This document shows positions 1-8,015 of a stretch of DNA of 64,000 bases, piece after piece; the stretch's first letter is position 1, and every line of letters starts with the position of its first letter. Origin of the DNA: Streptomyces sp. V3I8 (GTDB taxonomy: Bacteria; Actinomycetota; Actinomycetes; Streptomycetales; Streptomycetaceae); assembly GCF_030817535.1 (NCBI RefSeq), contig NZ_JAUSZL010000002.1, positions 2,790,001 through 2,854,000 on the forward strand, in the 5' to 3' direction. Made by a program: the position numbers and the translations under genes. The notes beneath the pieces were generated by a model. It did not search any database. It was given only the letters and a program-made list of their open reading frames with translations, and had not been told where the DNA came from.

Positions 1-5
1 AGCCC

Positions 6-1175
6 TCAGGTGAGTCCGGCCGTCCTGGCCCGTTCCACCGCCGGGCCGATCGCCTCGCCGACCGCCTCCACGTCCGCCCGCGTCGAGGTGTGGCCGAGGG
101 AGAAGCGCAGGGTGCCGCGGGCCAGGTCGGGGTCGGTGCCGGTGGCCAGGAGGACGTGGCTGGGCTGGGCCACGCCCGCCGTGCACGCGGAGCCCGTGGA
201 GCACTCGATGCCCTGGGCGTCGAGCAGCAGGAGCAGCGAGTCGCCCTCACAGCCCGGGAACGTGAAGTGGGCGTTCGCGGGGAGGCGGCCCCCCTGCGAC
301 GGGTCGCCGCCGAGGATCGCGTCCGGCACCGCCCTGCGTACCGTGTCGACCAGGCCGTCGCGCAGCGCGCCGATCTCGCGGGCGAACCACTCCCGCCGCT
401 CGGCGGCGATGCGGCCCGCCACCGCGAACGCGGCGACGGCGGGCACGTCCAGCGTGCCGGAGCGCACGTGCCGCTCCTGCCCCCCGCCGTGCAGGACGGG
501 CACCGGGTTGTACGCACGGCCCAGCAGCAGCGCGCCGATGCCGTACGGGCCGCCGACCTTGTGGCCCGAGACGGTCATCGCGGCAAGTCCCGAGGCCCCG
601 AAGTCGACGGGGACCTGTCCGAAGGCCTGGACCGCGTCGGCATGCAGCGGGACGCCGAACTCCGCCGCCACGTTGGCGAGTTCACGGATCGGCATGATCG
701 TGCCGATCTCGTTGTTGGCCCACATGACGGTCGCGAGGGCGACGTCGTGGGGGTTGCGTTCGATGGCCTCGCGCAGGGCCTCGGGACGGACGCGGCCGTA
801 CCGGTCGACCGGGAGGTACTCGACCGTGGCGCCCTCGTGCTCGCCGAGCCAGTCGACGGCGTCGAGGACGGCGTGGTGCTCGACGGGGCTGGCCAGGATC
901 CGGGTGCGGGCCGGGCCCGCGTCGCGGCGGGACCAGTACAGGCCCTTCACGGCGAGGTTGTCGGCCTCGGTGCCGCCGGAGGTGAACACCACCTCGCTGG
1001 GACGGGCGCCGAGGGCGTCCGCCAGGGTCTCCCGGGATTCCTCGACCGTCCGGCGGGCGCGACGGCCGGCGGCGTGCAGGGAGGAGGCGTTGCCGGTGAC
1101 GGCGAACTGGGCGGTCATCGCATCGACCGCCTCCGGGAGCATGGGCGTGGTCGCGGCGTGGTCGAGGTATGCCAT
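6..1175 (-). CDS. Cysteine desulfurase (NifS/IscS-like, PLP enzyme)
   Basis: This 389-residue cytosolic protein is a class V aminotransferase-fold enzyme that takes sulfur from L-cysteine, giving alanine and an enzyme persulfide for Fe-S or tRNA thiolation. The N-terminus [10 protein letters not shown] is typical of the family. [12 protein letters not shown] holds the pyridoxal-phosphate lysine at about Lys206. [10 protein letters not shown] holds the persulfide cysteine at about Cys331. Length is normal and the gene is complete, with its stop at the very left edge. In actinomycetes this gene usually sits just before mnmA, a tRNA 2-thiouridylase, which would lie outside the window; that would point to tRNA thiolation. 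The family call is firm, the sulfur acceptor is inferred. Confidence 0.95.
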   Translation of the reverse strand: MAYLDHAATTPMLPEAVDAMTAQFAVTGNASSLHAAGRRARRTVEESRETLADALGARPSEVVFTSGGTEADNLAVKGLYWSRRDAGPARTRILASPVEHHAVLDAVDWLGEHEGATVEYLPVDRYGRVRPEALREAIERNPHDVALATVMWANNEIGTIMPIRELANVAAEFGVPLHADAVQAFGQVPVDFGASGLAAMTVSGHKVGGPYGIGALLLGRAYNPVPVLHGGGQERHVRSGTLDVPAVAAFAVAGRIAAERREWFAREIGALRDGLVDTVRRAVPDAILGGDPSQGGRLPANAHFTFPGCEGDSLLLLLDAQGIECSTGSACTAGVAQPSHVLLATGTDPDLARGTLRFSLGHTSTRADVEAVGEAIGPAVERARTAGLT

Positions 1176-1259
1176 GGTGTGCCCGATTCTAGGGCCCGCC
1201 CCCGGGTGACCCGGTCCGGCGGGGGCCGTACGGGCCCGACCCGGGGCCGGCGGCCGGGC

Positions 1260-1607
1260 TCAGAAGCTCCAGGACAGGGTGTTGTCCGCCGACATGAAGG
1301 CGAGCAGGACCAGGAGGTCGGCGACGCCCAGGCCGAGGCCGAGGAAGGCGCGTCCGCGGCGGCCGGTGCCCCGCAGGAGGGCCGCCGAGGCCAGGACGAT
1401 GGAGACGGGGCCCAGGACGACGTTCAGGGCGAGCAGGCCGACGAGGCCGAGGATGAACGACGCGACGGCCATGCCGTCGGCGTCGCGGACGGTGTCACGT
1501 CCGGCGTTCCGGCGCCGCGGCGCGACGGCGGCGGACGTGGCGCCGACGGGCGTGGCGCCGGTGGACCTGGTGCGCGTGGTGCTGGTGGTGCTGGTGGTGA
1601 GTTCCAT
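1260..1607 (-). CDS. Small DUF4190-like membrane protein
   Basis: A 115-residue protein. The first 45 residues are Ser/Thr-rich and polar. The rest forms two membrane segments (MAVASFILGLVGLLALNVV and a second from about residue 78), separated by a short loop with the motif GRRGRAFLGLGLGV. This two-helix arrangement with an arginine/glycine turn is typical of DUF4190 proteins, which have no established biochemical role. I chose the ATG at 1607 because the frame upstream of it reads through another small gene. It lies downstream of the 54-residue membrane gene on the same strand and is probably cotranscribed with it. Confidence 0.7.
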   Translation of the reverse strand: MELTTSTTSTTRTRSTGATPVGATSAAVAPRRRNAGRDTVRDADGMAVASFILGLVGLLALNVVLGPVSIVLASAALLRGTGRRGRAFLGLGLGVADLLVLLAFMSADNTLSWSF

Positions 1608-1662
1608 GTGTCTGCTCCCGGCGGGCGGTGGTGCGCGGACGGGTCGGAAGGGCGACGGCGGC

Positions 1663-1827
1663 TCAGCCGGAGGTCCCGCGGCGGCGGCCGTGGCGCTCGC
1701 GGACCGCGAACACGGCCAGCCAGACGCCGATGACCACGGCGGCGACGAGCGTGAAGGAGAGCGGGGCGTGGGCCACGGTGCCCAGCACGACGCCCAGCAG
1801 CAGAAGCGCTGCGACGAGGAACAGCAT
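1663..1827 (-). CDS. 54-residue membrane protein
   Basis: A very small gene starting at the ATG at 1827, preceded by a clear ribosome site (GGGAGG, about six bases upstream). The product begins MLFLVAALLLLGVVLGTV and continues with a second hydrophobic stretch (FTLVAAVVIGVWLAVFAV), ending in a basic tail (RERHGRRRGTSG). It is therefore a predicted two-helix inner-membrane peptide with a positively charged cytoplasmic end. I do not recognise a family. It is divergent from the TetR regulator, and the two palindromic sites between them suggest it is under that regulator's control. Confidence 0.6.
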   Translation of the reverse strand: MLFLVAALLLLGVVLGTVAHAPLSFTLVAAVVIGVWLAVFAVRERHGRRRGTSG

Positions 1828-1887
1828 GAGATGCCTCCCGTGAAGTCCGGCGAGTTGCCACTCGACGATTCGGTGAACGCTTGTCGT

Positions 1888-1954
1888 AACAGTTGTTCAC
1901 TGACTACCCAGTCTAGCGCGCTCGCCGACTTCCTCATTCCGGAGAACAGTTGTT
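1888..1954. promoter_or_regulatory. Twin TetR (DesT-like) operator candidates
   Basis: The exact 10-mer AACAGTTGTT occurs twice, at 1888-1897 and 1945-1954, a period of 57 bp. Each copy is an AACA/TGTT inverted repeat around GT. On the minus strand the two read AGTGAACAACTGTT and AGTCAACAACTGTT, the AGTnAAC half-site plus four bases plus GTT that I recall for the Pseudomonas fatty-acid desaturase repressor DesT. A further TGAACGCTTGT lies just left, at 1874-1884. The sites fill the gap between the small membrane genes and the TetR gene, so autoregulation and divergent control are likely. Confidence 0.55.
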
Positions 1955-1965
1955 GACTGCATGGC

Positions 1966-2583
1966 ATGAGTCACAGTCCCGGCGTCCGGCAGGCGCAGAA
2001 GCAGAAGACCCGGCAGGCGCTCCTGGACGCCGCCCTGGGCCTGCTGGAGGAGCAGAGCCTCAGCAGCCTGGGCCTGCGCGAGGTCACCCGGGCCGTGGGG
2101 GTCGCCCCGACCGCCTTCTACCGGCACTTCCACTCGATCGCGGACCTCGGTGTCGCCCTGGTCGAGGAGGCGCTGGGCAGCCTGCACCCGATGATCTCCG
2201 GCACGGTGTCCGCGTCCGGCGACAGCGACGAACGCATAGACCGCGCCGTCGCCCTGATCGCCCGTCATGTGCGCGAGCACCCGGCGCACATCCGGTTCGT
2301 CGCCCGTGAGCGCAACGGCGGCGTGCAGGGTGTACGGGCCGCGATCGCGGAGCAGATGGAGCGGTTCACCGACGAGGTGAAGGCCGAACTGGCCGGGCAG
2401 CCGGAGTCGGCCGGCTGGAGCGACGGCGATCTGCTGATGCTCGCCGGACTGTACGTCGACCAGATGCTGATGACCGCCGGCACGTTCCTGGAGGCGGCCC
2501 CGGAGGAACAGGAACAGGTGGCCCGGGTGGCCGGGCGCCGGATGCGGCTGATCAGCATCGGCCGCCGCCACTGGCTGGACTGA
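1966..2583 (+). CDS. TetR-family transcriptional regulator, FabR/DesT-like
   Basis: A 205-residue one-component repressor. Residues 10-60 form the TetR helix-turn-helix domain, with LREVTRAVGVAPTAFYRHF as recognition region. This resembles the FabR/DesT branch that reads the acyl-CoA saturation state to control lipid desaturation; the resemblance is from memory, so the ligand is inferred. No ribosome site lies close to the ATG at 1966: the nearest GGAG is 21 bases away, with operator sequence between. The mRNA may therefore be leaderless. A strong hairpin follows the gene. Confidence 0.85.
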   Translation: MSHSPGVRQAQKQKTRQALLDAALGLLEEQSLSSLGLREVTRAVGVAPTAFYRHFHSIADLGVALVEEALGSLHPMISGTVSASGDSDERIDRAVALIARHVREHPAHIRFVARERNGGVQGVRAAIAEQMERFTDEVKAELAGQPESAGWSDGDLLMLAGLYVDQMLMTAGTFLEAAPEEQEQVARVAGRRMRLISIGRRHWLD

Positions 2584-2605
2584 CGCCCGGCCCACGCAGC
2601 GCGAA

Positions 2606-2633
2606 GGGCGCGTACGAAAGTTCGTACGCGCCC
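2606..2633. terminator. Hairpin terminator after the TetR gene
   Basis: GGGCGCGTACGAA (2606-2618) is followed after two bases by its perfect complement TTCGTACGCGCCC (2621-2633). It lies 23 bp after the TetR stop codon. There is no U tract, as is common in Streptomyces. The 2634-2836 stretch that follows is proline/glycine-coding-like but has no supported gene. Confidence 0.75.
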
Positions 2634-2836
2634 CTGAGTCCTGCGCTCCAGCCCTACGCCCTGGCCCTGCGCCTGCGCCTGCTGGGCCTGCTGCCCTGCC
2701 GGCCGCCGGGGCCGCAGCCGCCGCCCCGGCCGCCGCCCGGGCCCCCAGGTCCACCGCCGGGCACCCCTGACGGCATCCCCGACGGCGCCCCGCTCGGGCC
2801 CCGGTGTGCCCCGCCTGTGGCCGGGTGGAGGGCGGC

Positions 2837-3718
2837 TCAATTCCCCTTGCGCGGGCTCAGCCGTACGCGGGCCAGCTGGCGGGACTGGGCGACGAGCCGG
2901 TCCGCACCGTCCCAGACCTCCGCGTCCTCCTCCAGGAAGCCCCCGGCCAGGTTGCGCGTGGTGACGGAGACCCGCAGGGGGCCCGGCGCCGGACGGGCAC
3001 GTACGTGCACGGTCAGCTCGACGGTCGGCACCCAGCCGGACAGACCGAGCTCGAAGGCGGTCGGCGGCAGCGCGTCCACCGCGAGGAGCAGGGAGAGGGG
3101 GTCGGCGTCACGGCCGTCGGCGAGACCGAACCAGGCCCGCATCTCCCCCCGGCCGGACGGCGAGCCGAGGGCCCAGCCGAGCGTGGCGGGGTCGAGCTTG
3201 AGCATCAGCCGGTCGGTGATGGCGGAACTGCCGGGGACGGGGGCGCCACCGGGGCTGTCCGCCGCGCCGAAGCACTGGTCCATCGGCGGGATCGCGGGCG
3301 GCGTCGCGGTCGTACGGACGTCGTCGGGCAGGCTGTCGAGGTCCCCGTAGGAGGCGAGCACGCGGATGCGCTCGATCTCGCGGCCCTCGTCGTCGTACTG
3401 GAACAGGGACGCCTGGCCGGTGGAGAGGGTGCGGCCGGTGCGCACGACCTCGGTGCGCACGACCGCGGGGCCCGGCTGGGACGCGGTCAGGTAGTGCGCG
3501 GAGATCGTGAACGGGTCGGGATGCGGCAGGGCGTCCGCGAGCGCGCGGCCCAGGACGGCGAGGAGGTAGCCGCCGTTGACGGCGTTGATGATCGTCCACC
3601 CGGCGGACAGGTCGATGTCGTAGACGCCGGGTTCGCGTCGGGCGACCGCGGTGTCGCGGTCGAACTCGCTGTCGCCGATCCTGGCGCGGGTCGCGTGCGC
3701 GGAAGCTGCTTCTGGCAT
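2837..3718 (-). CDS. Acyl-CoA thioesterase, tandem hot-dog fold
   Basis: About 293 residues with the layout of a double hot-dog thioesterase. The N-terminal half carries WTIINAVNGGYLLAVLGRAL and FTISAHYLTASQPGPA, the central helix and following strand. The C-terminal half ends LVAQSRQLARVRL, the usual final strand of such enzymes. It should hydrolyse acyl-CoA thioesters in the cytosol; the chain length cannot be told. I start it at the ATG at 3718; an in-frame TTG at 3733 would add five residues. It is a lone gene, with the short inverted repeat at 3741-3754 just upstream. Confidence 0.75.
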   Translation of the reverse strand: MPEAASAHATRARIGDSEFDRDTAVARREPGVYDIDLSAGWTIINAVNGGYLLAVLGRALADALPHPDPFTISAHYLTASQPGPAVVRTEVVRTGRTLSTGQASLFQYDDEGREIERIRVLASYGDLDSLPDDVRTTATPPAIPPMDQCFGAADSPGGAPVPGSSAITDRLMLKLDPATLGWALGSPSGRGEMRAWFGLADGRDADPLSLLLAVDALPPTAFELGLSGWVPTVELTVHVRARPAPGPLRVSVTTRNLAGGFLEEDAEVWDGADRLVAQSRQLARVRLSPRKGN

Positions 3719-3740
3719 GCCTGCACGGTACAACAGGCAA

Positions 3741-3754
3741 TTACTAAGCAGTAG
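3741..3754. promoter_or_regulatory. Short inverted repeat upstream of the thioesterase
   Basis: TTACT, four bases, then AGTAG: TACT-N4-AGTA forms a short palindrome in an unusually AT-rich patch (3731-3775) 23 bp before the thioesterase start. It could be a repressor operator over the promoter. No regulator can be assigned from the sequence. Confidence 0.3.
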
Positions 3755-3808
3755 CTTTTTCTGTTTCCTTCACATGAACACGAGTCCGAGGAACACGGGC
3801 CCTCCGGT

Positions 3809-4471
3809 TCAGTCCGGTACCTCGACCGCCGTCGAGCGCCGGTTCCACGCCCGGGGCGCGCGCCAGTGGTACCGCATCGCGAGCAGCCGCAGCGCGAAGG
3901 CGGTGGCGACGGCGAGCGCCGAGGTGAAGGGGGTCAGCACGTCGTGGCGGAGGCACAGGACGACCATCGTGGCGCCGACGATGGCCGGCACCGCGTACAG
4001 GTCGCGGTCCCAGCGCAGCAGCGACGGCACCTCGTTGGCGAGCACGTCCCGCAGCACACCGCCACCGACCGCCGTGGCCAGGCCCAGGGTCGCGGAGGCG
4101 GTGAGGCCGAGCCCGTACTCGTACGCCTTCGTCGTGCCGGAGACGCAGAAGAGGCCGAGGCCGGCCGCGTCGAAGACGTTCACCCCGAGCTGGATCCGCT
4201 CCACCTCCGGGTGCAGGAAGAACACGAGCACGGTGGCGAGGAGCGGGGTGAGGAAGTATCCGAGGTCGGTGAAGGCCGCGGGCGGCACGGCCCCGATGAT
4301 CAGGTCGCGGAACAGCCCGCCGCCCAGCGCGGTGACCTCGGCGAGGACCGCGATGCCGAACACGTCGAAGTTCTTGCGCACGGCCAGCAGCGCGCCCGAG
4401 ATCGCGAAGACGAAGATGCCGACCAGGTCGAGCGTGTGCTGGACGGAGGGAGTGAAGAGTTGCTGGAACAC
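3809..4471 (-). CDS. TRIC/UPF0126 family membrane channel
   Basis: A multi-pass membrane protein of about 220 residues made of two copies of the UPF0126/TRIC repeat. The first contains ISGALLAVRKNFDVFG and TALGGGLFRDLIIG; the second contains VSGTTKAYEYG and TAVGGGVLRDVLA. The paired GGG-x-x-RD motifs are the hallmark of prokaryotic trimeric intracellular cation channels; some relatives are annotated as glycine transporters. I place the start at the GTG at 4471, because the alternative GTG at 4492 lies inside the terminator hairpin of the upstream operon. Substrate cannot be read from sequence. Confidence 0.85.
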   Translation of the reverse strand: MFQQLFTPSVQHTLDLVGIFVFAISGALLAVRKNFDVFGIAVLAEVTALGGGLFRDLIIGAVPPAAFTDLGYFLTPLLATVLVFFLHPEVERIQLGVNVFDAAGLGLFCVSGTTKAYEYGLGLTASATLGLATAVGGGVLRDVLANEVPSLLRWDRDLYAVPAIVGATMVVLCLRHDVLTPFTSALAVATAFALRLLAMRYHWRAPRAWNRRSTAVEVPD

Positions 4472-4487
4472 CTCGACATTCTCACCC

Positions 4488-4532
4488 AGCACCGAGCCCC
4501 CGCCTTACATTGCAAGGCGGGGGCTCGGTGCT
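4488..4532. terminator. 19-bp perfect hairpin ending the peptide-importer operon
   Basis: AGCACCGAGCCCCCGCCTT (4488-4506) pairs perfectly with 4514-4532 across a seven-base loop. It sits 18 bp after the last gene of the leftward ABC operon and directly against the start of the TRIC gene, so read-through into that gene should be limited. Confidence 0.85.
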
Positions 4533-4549
4533 GCTTACTTCTCTACCGC

Positions 4550-5809
4550 TTACTTCTCCTCGGCGGGAGTCTCCTTGACGGGGGTCTCCTTGACGGGAGC
4601 CTCCGCCACCGGGGTCTTCGCCACCGGGGCGGTCTCCGCGACCTCCGCCGCGACCGCGGCCGAGGTGGCCGCGGACTCCGCGAGGACCTCGTCGGCCACC
4701 AGCTCCGCCGCCCGCTTCGCGACGGTCAGCAGGACGGTGTCCTGCGGCGCCTGGTCCTCGAAGTTCTCCGGGTGGTGGCAGGCGACCTGCTGACCGGGCT
4801 TCAGCTCCAGGAGCGGCGGCTCGGTCGTGGTGCAGATCTGCGTGGCCTTCCAGCACCGCGTGTGGAAGCGGCAGCCGCTCGGCGGCGAGATCGGCGAGGG
4901 CACGTCGCCCTGGAGCAGGATGCGCTCGCTCTTGGCCGACTTGCGCCGCGGGTCCGGGATCGGCACCGCCGACATGAGCGCCTTGGTGTACGGGTGCATC
5001 GGCGCCTTGTACAGCGAGTCGCGGTCGGCCAGCTCGACGATCTTGCCGAGGTACATCACGGCGATACGGTCCGAGACGTGACGCACGACGGACAGGTCGT
5101 GCGCGATGATCACGTAGGTGAGGCCGAGCTCCTGCTGGAGGTCGTCCAGCAGGTTCACCACCTGTGCCTGGATCGACACGTCGAGCGCGGAGACCGGCTC
5201 GTCCGCCACGACCATCTTCGGGTTGAGCGCGAGCGCGCGGGCGATGCCGATGCGCTGGCGCTGGCCGCCGGAGAACTCGTGCGGGTAGCGGTTGTAGTGC
5301 TCGGGGCTGAGACCGACCACCGACAGCAGCCGCTGGACCTCCTTCTTGACACCGCCCTCGGGCGTGACGCCCTGGAGCTTGAAGGGGGCGCTGACGATCG
5401 TGCCGATGGTGTGGCGCGGGTTCAGCGACGAGTACGGGTCCTGGAAGATCATCTGGACGTCACGGCGCAGCGGGCGCATCGCGCCGACGCCGAGGTGCGT
5501 GATGTCCTTGCCCTCGAACTCCACGGTGCCCGCGGTCGGTTCGAGCAGCCGCGTGATCAGCCGGCCCATCGTCGACTTGCCGCAGCCGGACTCGCCCACG
5601 ACACCCAGGGTCTCGCCGGACTTGACCTCGAAGTCGAGGCCGTCGACCGCCCGCACCGCGCCGACCTGCCGCTGGAGCAGGCCCTTGCGGATCGGGAAGT
5701 GCTTCTGCAGCCCCGTCACCTTCAGGAGCGTCTCACCGGGAGCGGCGTCCCTGGAGAGGGTCGCGCCGCCACTCTGCGCGGAAGGGGTCACTGCTTTGTC
5801 CTCGCTCAC
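4550..5809 (-). CDS. Oligopeptide ABC importer ATPase (OppF/DppF type)
   Basis: A 419-residue ATP-binding subunit on the inner membrane face that powers di/oligopeptide import. Walker [10 protein letters not shown] is at about 72-80, followed by the signature [15 protein letters not shown] and Walker [12 protein letters not shown]. The C-terminal oligopeptide-type extension contains CRFHTRC and VACHHPE, whose cysteines can bind an Fe-S cluster in some homologues. The last 80 residues are an acidic/alanine tail with repeated VKETP units, absent from most homologues. The GTG start overlaps the upstream TGA (GTGA), so translation is probably coupled. Confidence 0.93.
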   Translation of the reverse strand: MSEDKAVTPSAQSGGATLSRDAAPGETLLKVTGLQKHFPIRKGLLQRQVGAVRAVDGLDFEVKSGETLGVVGESGCGKSTMGRLITRLLEPTAGTVEFEGKDITHLGVGAMRPLRRDVQMIFQDPYSSLNPRHTIGTIVSAPFKLQGVTPEGGVKKEVQRLLSVVGLSPEHYNRYPHEFSGGQRQRIGIARALALNPKMVVADEPVSALDVSIQAQVVNLLDDLQQELGLTYVIIAHDLSVVRHVSDRIAVMYLGKIVELADRDSLYKAPMHPYTKALMSAVPIPDPRRKSAKSERILLQGDVPSPISPPSGCRFHTRCWKATQICTTTEPPLLELKPGQQVACHHPENFEDQAPQDTVLLTVAKRAAELVADEVLAESAATSAAVAAEVAETAPVAKTPVAEAPVKETPVKETPAEEK

Positions 5810-6903
5810 AGCTTGGGCGCAATCTCTTCGGTCCAGATCCGCTCCCGCTGCGCCTGCGTCATGTGGCAGGCGGCCCAGTGCTGGTCGCCGACCTCGGACA
5901 GCTCGGGGCGGACCGTACGGGTGACGTTGTCCTTGGGGACGTCCGCGTACGCGCAGCGCGGGTTGAACGCGCAGCCCGACGGGAGGTTGATCAGCGAGGG
6001 CGGGGAGCCCTTGACCGGGATCAGCCGTTCGGTCTGCTCACGGTCGAGCCGCGGCATGGAGCCCAGCAGACCCCAGGTGTAGGGGTGCTTGGGCTCGTAG
6101 AAGACCTTCTCGGCCGGACCCCGCTCGATGCAGCGCCCGCCGTACATCACCAGGATGTCGTCGGAGAGTTCGGCGACGACGCCCAGGTCGTGGGTGATGA
6201 CGATGACCGCGGAGCCGAACTCCTTCTGCAGGTCCCGGATGAGGTCGAGGATCTGCGCCTGGACGGTCACGTCCAGGGCGGTCGTCGGCTCGTCCGCGAT
6301 CAGCAGCTCGGGGTTGTTGACCAGCGACATCGCGATCATCGCGCGCTGACGCATACCGCCCGAGAACTCGTGCGGGTAGCTGTCGACGCGCTTGTCGGGC
6401 TGCGGGATGCCGACGCGGTCGAGCATCTCGACCGCCCGCCTGCGGGCCGTCTTCTTGTCGACCTTGTGGTGGATCCGGTAGGCCTCCACGATCTGGTGGC
6501 CGATCGTGTAGTACGGGTGCAGCGCCGACAGCGGGTCCTGGAAGATCATCGCCATCTCGCGGCCACGCAGCTTGCGCACGTGGTCGGGGTCGGCGGAGAG
6601 CAGTTCCGTGCCGTCCAGCCAGATCTCGCCGGAGATCTGGGCCTTGCGCTTGCCGTACTGGCCGGCGGTGTGCAGGCCCATGATGCCGAGCGAGGTCACC
6701 GACTTGCCCGAACCCGACTCGCCCACGATGCCGAGGGTCTTGCCCTTCTCCAGCGAGAAGCTGAGTCCGTCGACGGACTTGACCAGGCCGTCGTCGGTCG
6801 GGAAGTGCACCTTGAGGTCGCGGACTTCGAGGAAGGCGGAGGGGGCGGGCGAACCCTTGACGGGTTCGCCGACCGCGGCTCCACTCTTGCTGAGTTCGGT
6901 CAT
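5806..6903 (-). CDS. Oligopeptide ABC importer ATPase (OppD/DppD type)
   Basis: A 365-residue partner ATPase. Walker A GESGSGKS is at about 61-68, with signature [13 protein letters not shown] and Walker [13 protein letters not shown]. The C-terminal domain has [10 protein letters not shown] and ends with WAACH, the oligopeptide ATPase extension. The ATG at 6903 overlaps the permease stop codon by four bases. The pairing of a D-type and an F-type ATPase is normal for Opp/Dpp importers. Confidence 0.93.
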   Translation of the reverse strand: MTELSKSGAAVGEPVKGSPAPSAFLEVRDLKVHFPTDDGLVKSVDGLSFSLEKGKTLGIVGESGSGKSVTSLGIMGLHTAGQYGKRKAQISGEIWLDGTELLSADPDHVRKLRGREMAMIFQDPLSALHPYYTIGHQIVEAYRIHHKVDKKTARRRAVEMLDRVGIPQPDKRVDSYPHEFSGGMRQRAMIAMSLVNNPELLIADEPTTALDVTVQAQILDLIRDLQKEFGSAVIVITHDLGVVAELSDDILVMYGGRCIERGPAEKVFYEPKHPYTWGLLGSMPRLDREQTERLIPVKGSPPSLINLPSGCAFNPRCAYADVPKDNVTRTVRPELSEVGDQHWAACHMTQAQRERIWTEEIAPKL

Positions 6904-7898
6904 GAGAGCCTCACTCGGGGGTCGATCACGGCGTACAGCAGGTCCACCAGCAGGTTCGCGATGATCACCGCGAGCGAGGTGATCAGCGTGACGCCCAGGA
7001 TGACGGGCAGGTCCTTGTCGCTGATCGCCTTGAGCACCGCCTGGCCGAGGCCGGGAAGGCTGAAGGTGGTCTCGGTGAGGATCGCGCCACCGATGAGCGC
7101 ACCGAGGTCCATGCCGAGCATCGTGAGGATCGGCGTCATGGTGGAACGCATCGCGTGCTTGCCGATGACGACGGGTTCGGTCAGGCCCTTGGCGCGGGCC
7201 GTGCGGATGTAGTCCTCGCCCAGGACCTCCAGCATGGTGGCTCTGGTGATGCGGGCGTACATCGCGGCGTACAGGAAGGCGAGCGTGACCCAGGGCAGGA
7301 TCATGCCGCCGAACCAGCCGGAGAAGCTCTCTTCGAGGGGCACGTACTGGGCGTCGATCCAGCCCAGCCCGTAACTGAAGATCGCGAGCGACAGCAGACC
7401 GGTGAAGTAGATGGGGAGCGAGACGCCGCCGAGGGCGATGATCATCGCACCGCGGTCCCAGAGGGAACCGCGCTTGAGCGCGGACAGCACACCCGCCGCG
7501 ACACCGAAGATCAGCCACAGGACGGCGGCACCGAGCGCGAGGGCCAGGGTCACTGGGAAGCGGTCGGTGAGCACCGGCCAGATGGCCTGCTCGCTGCGGA
7601 AGGAGTAGCCGAAGCAGGGGGCCGCGCACTTCGTGACGTCGCCGCCACCGGAGTACGTACGGCCTACGAACAGGCCTTTGAAGAACTCCCAGACCTGGGC
7701 GAAGATCGGGTCTGCCAGACCGAGCTTCTGCCGCACGGCCTCGATGGCCGCAGGGTCCGCCTGCTTGCCGACGAACATCGTGGCCGGGTCCACGCCCGCC
7801 CAGCGGGGGACGAGGAAGAAGATGCCGAAGACCACCAGAATGATGACCACCAGCATCACTGCGGCGGCGAAGAGCCGCCTGATGAGGTATGCGAGCAC
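6900..7898 (-). CDS. Oligopeptide ABC importer permease (OppB/DppB type)
   Basis: A six-helix inner-membrane permease of about 332 residues. It starts YLIRRLFAAAVMLVVIILVV, the conserved first helix of the DppB family, and carries the coupling motif region EVLGEDYIRTARAKGL near residue 220, where it meets the ATPases. A further in-frame GTG at 7931 lies inside a strong hairpin, so I prefer the GTG at 7898. The gene is separated from its binding-protein gene by that hairpin and overlaps the next ATPase by four bases. Confidence 0.9.
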   Translation of the reverse strand: MLAYLIRRLFAAAVMLVVIILVVFGIFFLVPRWAGVDPATMFVGKQADPAAIEAVRQKLGLADPIFAQVWEFFKGLFVGRTYSGGGDVTKCAAPCFGYSFRSEQAIWPVLTDRFPVTLALALGAAVLWLIFGVAAGVLSALKRGSLWDRGAMIIALGGVSLPIYFTGLLSLAIFSYGLGWIDAQYVPLEESFSGWFGGMILPWVTLAFLYAAMYARITRATMLEVLGEDYIRTARAKGLTEPVVIGKHAMRSTMTPILTMLGMDLGALIGGAILTETTFSLPGLGQAVLKAISDKDLPVILGVTLITSLAVIIANLLVDLLYAVIDPRVRLS

Positions 7899-7920
7899 TG
7901 CTCTCGGCCCGGCGGCGGTG

Positions 7921-7955
7921 CCGCGGGCCACCGGAGGTCTTCCGGTGGCCCGCGG
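7921..7955. terminator. Hairpin between binding-protein and permease genes
   Basis: A 15-bp stem (7921-7935 with 7941-7955) and a five-base loop (GGTCT) lies 60 bp after the binding-protein stop and just before the permease start. In peptide importer operons such stems commonly stabilise or terminate the abundant binding-protein mRNA so that it exceeds the membrane subunits. That role is inferred here. Confidence 0.8.
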
Positions 7956-8015
7956 GTCACGCCGCGCCGGCCTTCACCTGCCTTTCGTGCCGTATGGCGG
8001 GTGCGCCGGTCGGTG

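Noticed and set aside
2640..2830. Proline/glycine-rich frames on both strands between the TetR and thioesterase genes
   Set aside because: Low complexity from GC-rich repeats, no start with a ribosome site, and no domain; treated as intergenic.
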